DNA of 5,585 bases, from NCBI GenBank assembly GCA_020355945.1, contig CP070627.1, forward strand, positions 2,046,121 to 2,051,705, in the 5' to 3' direction. Shown one piece after another: positions 4,686 through 5,585 of this stretch; within the stretch, counting starts at the first letter, position 1; every line of letters begins with the position of its first letter. The notes under the pieces were generated by a model. It was not told the DNA's origin. It did no database searches and saw nothing but the letters and a program-made list of their open reading frames with translations. The DNA comes from Candidatus Aminicenantota bacterium. GTDB lineage: Bacteria > Acidobacteriota > Aminicenantia > UBA2199. Position numbers and translations under genes: made by a program.

Positions 4686-4714
4686 TTGAAATATTCTCCG
4701 TTTTTCACTATGAT
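4686..4714 (+). promoter_or_regulatory. sigma70-type promoter of infA
   Basis: TTGAAA (4686-4691), 17 nt, then TATGAT (4709-4714), each 5/6 to consensus. The predicted transcription start, 7 nt beyond the -10 box, is the A of ATG 4721. This supports a leaderless infA mRNA and the start at 4721 rather than 4715. Confidence 0.75.
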
Positions 4715-4720
4715 ATGGGT

Positions 4721-4996
4721 ATGAGTAAAAAGAGACGACCAACCGGTGTTGATAAAACAGCGAATGATTCGCATCACCAAAAAGGACAGGATATCTATGA
4801 AGTGGAAGGCATCGTATTAGAGACACTGCCCAATGCTACCTTCAAAGTAGAACTGGAGAACAAGCATCAGATACTGGCGCATATTTCAGGACGGCTGCGT
4901 CAAAATTACATCCGCATACTACCTGGTGATAAAGTATTGGTGGAGATATCGCCTTACGATCTCACCCGGGGCCGCGTCATCTACCGCTACAAATAA
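4721..4996 (+). CDS. infA: translation initiation factor IF-1 with N-terminal extension
   Basis: IF-1 binds the A site of the 30S subunit and helps IF-2 and IF-3 select the start codon. Residues about 25-91 are a clear single OB-fold IF-1 domain: [40 protein letters not shown], and [13 protein letters not shown]. Most IF-1 proteins are about 72 residues and start almost directly at the fold. Here about 20 polar, basic residues precede it (M-S-K-K-R-R-P-T-G onward), with no in-frame start between them and the fold, so the extension is real if the gene is intact. An ATG at 4715 would add two residues but lies within the expected promoter-to-start gap. There is no Shine-Dalgarno sequence. The gene stands alone, outside the usual ribosomal-protein operon, and might be a second IF-1 copy. 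Confidence 0.95.
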   Translation: MSKKRRPTGVDKTANDSHHQKGQDIYEVEGIVLETLPNATFKVELENKHQILAHISGRLRQNYIRILPGDKVLVEISPYDLTRGRVIYRYK

Positions 4997-5341
4997 TCCT
5001 TTTTTTTCCTCCCTACCTCTCTTCAGACCATGACAAAGTGGCAGGAGCTGCGGTTGATAACAAAAATTGTTGCATGCCGGGAAGTGTTGAATAATATTCA
5101 CAAAAAGAGCGCAAATTGTTAATATATTTGGCATTTTGCCAGGTAAAGGAAATATCAAAAATACCCTTATATTGATTTTTATATGAAATTTAAAAAAGTA
5201 AAAAGTGTAAATAGGTAGATTATATCTTAATTTCAATCCCTTTGTTAAAAAATGCAACAATTTTGCGTATTTAAAAAACCCTTTAAATATGTTACCTTAT
5301 CATCTTTCGTAGACATCAATTTCCAACCACCAAAGTAAGTG
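4997..5341. other. AT-rich intergenic region between infA and the NRPS gene
   Basis: No convincing gene is present. A T8 run (5000-5007) follows the infA stop with no clear hairpin before it, so it is at best a weak terminator. Small palindromes lie at 5088-5100 (TGAATA-A-TATTCA) and 5129-5141 (TGGCA-TTT-TGCCA). A 13-bp inverted repeat joins 5063-5075 to 5252-5264, with a related CGCAAATTGTT at 5110-5120. Short ORFs here lack ribosome-binding sites and recognisable products. I see no strong promoter in this part. Confidence 0.6.
5063..5264. repeat. 13-bp inverted repeat pair, AAAATTGTTGCAT / ATGCAACAATTTT
   Basis: The arms at 5063-5075 and 5252-5264 are exact reverse complements separated by 176 nt. 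A third, partial relative, CGCAAATTGTT, lies at 5110-5120, and the arm at 5252 read on the minus strand extends to CGCAAAATTGTTG. The three could be binding sites for one regulator upstream of the NRPS gene, or decayed ends of a small element. Function is unknown. Confidence 0.6.
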
Positions 5342-5407
5342 AACAGGAGAACAGGAGTAGTTAAAATCCCGGAGACAGTTGCCCGCAATCTCAAAAGTTC
5401 TCCTGTT
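5342..5407 (+). promoter_or_regulatory. long stem in the region upstream of the NRPS gene
   Basis: AACAGGAGAAC (5342-5352) is the exact reverse complement of GTTCTCCTGTT (5397-5407). Between them GAGA (5372-5375) and TCTC (5389-5392) plus TTG (5379-5381) and CAA (5386-5388) can form a nested hairpin. A second AACAGGAG at 5350-5357 could compete for the right arm. If transcribed, this is a structured leader that holds two AGGAG sequences in pairing. If transcription starts later, it is a DNA palindrome. Confidence 0.45.
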
Positions 5408-5447
5408 GACAATTGACGATGGTTAATTATCCATTATCAATGAATTT
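5406..5447. repeat. degenerate 7-bp tandem repeat with imperfect hairpin
   Basis: Successive heptamers read TTGACAA, TTGACGA, TGGTTAA, TTATCCA, TTATCAA and TGAATTT. The first and second halves are near reverse complements: TTGACGATGG (5413-5422) pairs with CCATTATCAA (5431-5440) with one mismatch and one G-U pair around an 8-nt loop. Short degenerate heptamer repeats of this type occur between genes in several bacterial groups. Confidence 0.5.
5413..5440 (+). promoter_or_regulatory. weak candidate promoter for the NRPS gene
   Basis: TTGACG (5413-5418) is 16 nt from TATCAA (5435-5440), matching consensus at 5/6 and 4/6. It would start transcription near 5447, just before the AGAAGG at 5451-5456. 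It coincides with the 7-bp repeat, so the match may be incidental, and the true promoter may lie further upstream. Confidence 0.25.
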
Positions 5448-5463
5448 TTTAGAAGGTACTAAA

Positions 5464-5585
5464 ATGAAAAAATTTGACAGGAAAGATATTGAAACTGTCC
5501 TGGCGTTGACACCGATGCAGGAAGGCATGCTCTATCACTACTTGAAAGCCCCCGGAAGCGATCTTTATTTTGAACAATTATGCCT
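5464..5585 (+). CDS. nonribosomal peptide synthetase, N-terminal condensation domain (runs off the window)
   Basis: The first 40 codons of a large modular enzyme that assembles peptides on carrier proteins. After M-K-K-F-D-R-K-D-I the sequence A-L-T-P-M-Q-E-G-M-L-Y-H-Y-L is the first core motif (C1) of NRPS condensation domains, followed by the usual S-D-L-Y-F-E-Q-L. The catalytic H-H-x-x-x-D-G motif would lie beyond the window. Starting with a condensation domain, not an adenylation domain, suggests either an internal protein of a multi-enzyme line or a starter condensation domain that loads an acyl group. AGAAGG at 5451-5456 is a moderate ribosome-binding site 7 nt before the ATG. The product is unknown. 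Confidence 0.9.
   Translation, partial: MKKFDRKDIETVLALTPMQEGMLYHYLKAPGSDLYFEQLC

Noticed and set aside
4715..4720. ATG at 4715 as the infA start
   Set aside because: It immediately follows the -10 box, so it would lie upstream of the predicted transcription start. The ATG at 4721 fits the promoter geometry.
5030..5122. 30-codon plus-strand ORF after infA
   Set aside because: It has no ribosome-binding site, no adjacent promoter and no recognisable product.
4919..5260. Minus-strand ORF antisense to infA's end and the intergenic region
   Set aside because: Composition is that of random AT-rich DNA, it overlaps a certain gene, and no family is recognised.

Overview
Likely source. The window looks like a moderately AT-rich bacterial chromosome. 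A complete pantothenate gene set, a lone IF-1 gene, a Xre-type regulator and the start of a large nonribosomal peptide synthetase (NRPS) lie within 5.6 kb. The opening of the NRPS, together with degenerate short repeats between and inside genes, reminds me of Candidatus Aminicenantes / Acidobacteriota-like genomes. That is recognition by eye, not a search, and I hold it at about 50%.

Minus strand, 3652 down to 1. A Xre-family regulator (3233-3652) is followed by a compact, probably co-transcribed cluster: deoxynucleoside kinase-like protein (2545-3183), panB (1710-2558), panC (839-1690), panD (469-837), a single-domain HPt phosphotransfer protein (114-419) and the first codons of a PfkB-type sugar/nucleoside kinase (1-32). 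PanB makes ketopantoate, PanD makes beta-alanine and PanC joins pantoate to beta-alanine. Only the ketopantoate reductase step is missing. The kinase and panB overlap by 14 nt, and panC and panD are 1 nt apart. A good sigma70-type promoter sits in the 49-nt gap in front of the kinase.

Plus strand, 3706 to 4498. Divergent from the regulator is a perfect consensus promoter (TTGACA-17-TATAAT). An ATG lies exactly where transcription should begin and opens a 26-codon ORF. That ORF overlaps a second doubtful small ORF (3790-4014), which overlaps the start of an unrecognised 150-residue protein (4007-4459) whose tail is built from 9-bp repeats. A hairpin closes this unit. An 11-mer, TTTTTCAAAAT, occurs three times around the divergent region and is a candidate operator.

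Plus strand, 4499 to 5585. A hairpin-rich intergenic stretch leads to infA (4721-4996), which codes for IF-1 with an N-terminal extension and has its own promoter ending 6 nt before the ATG. About 470 nt without a credible gene follow, containing long-range inverted repeats and a degenerate 7-bp repeat. The window ends in the first 40 codons of an NRPS that begins with a condensation domain.

The most interesting pattern is that all three good promoters lie so close to their start codons that the mRNAs would be leaderless or nearly so. Those three first genes lack Shine-Dalgarno sequences, whereas the genes inside the operon have them.
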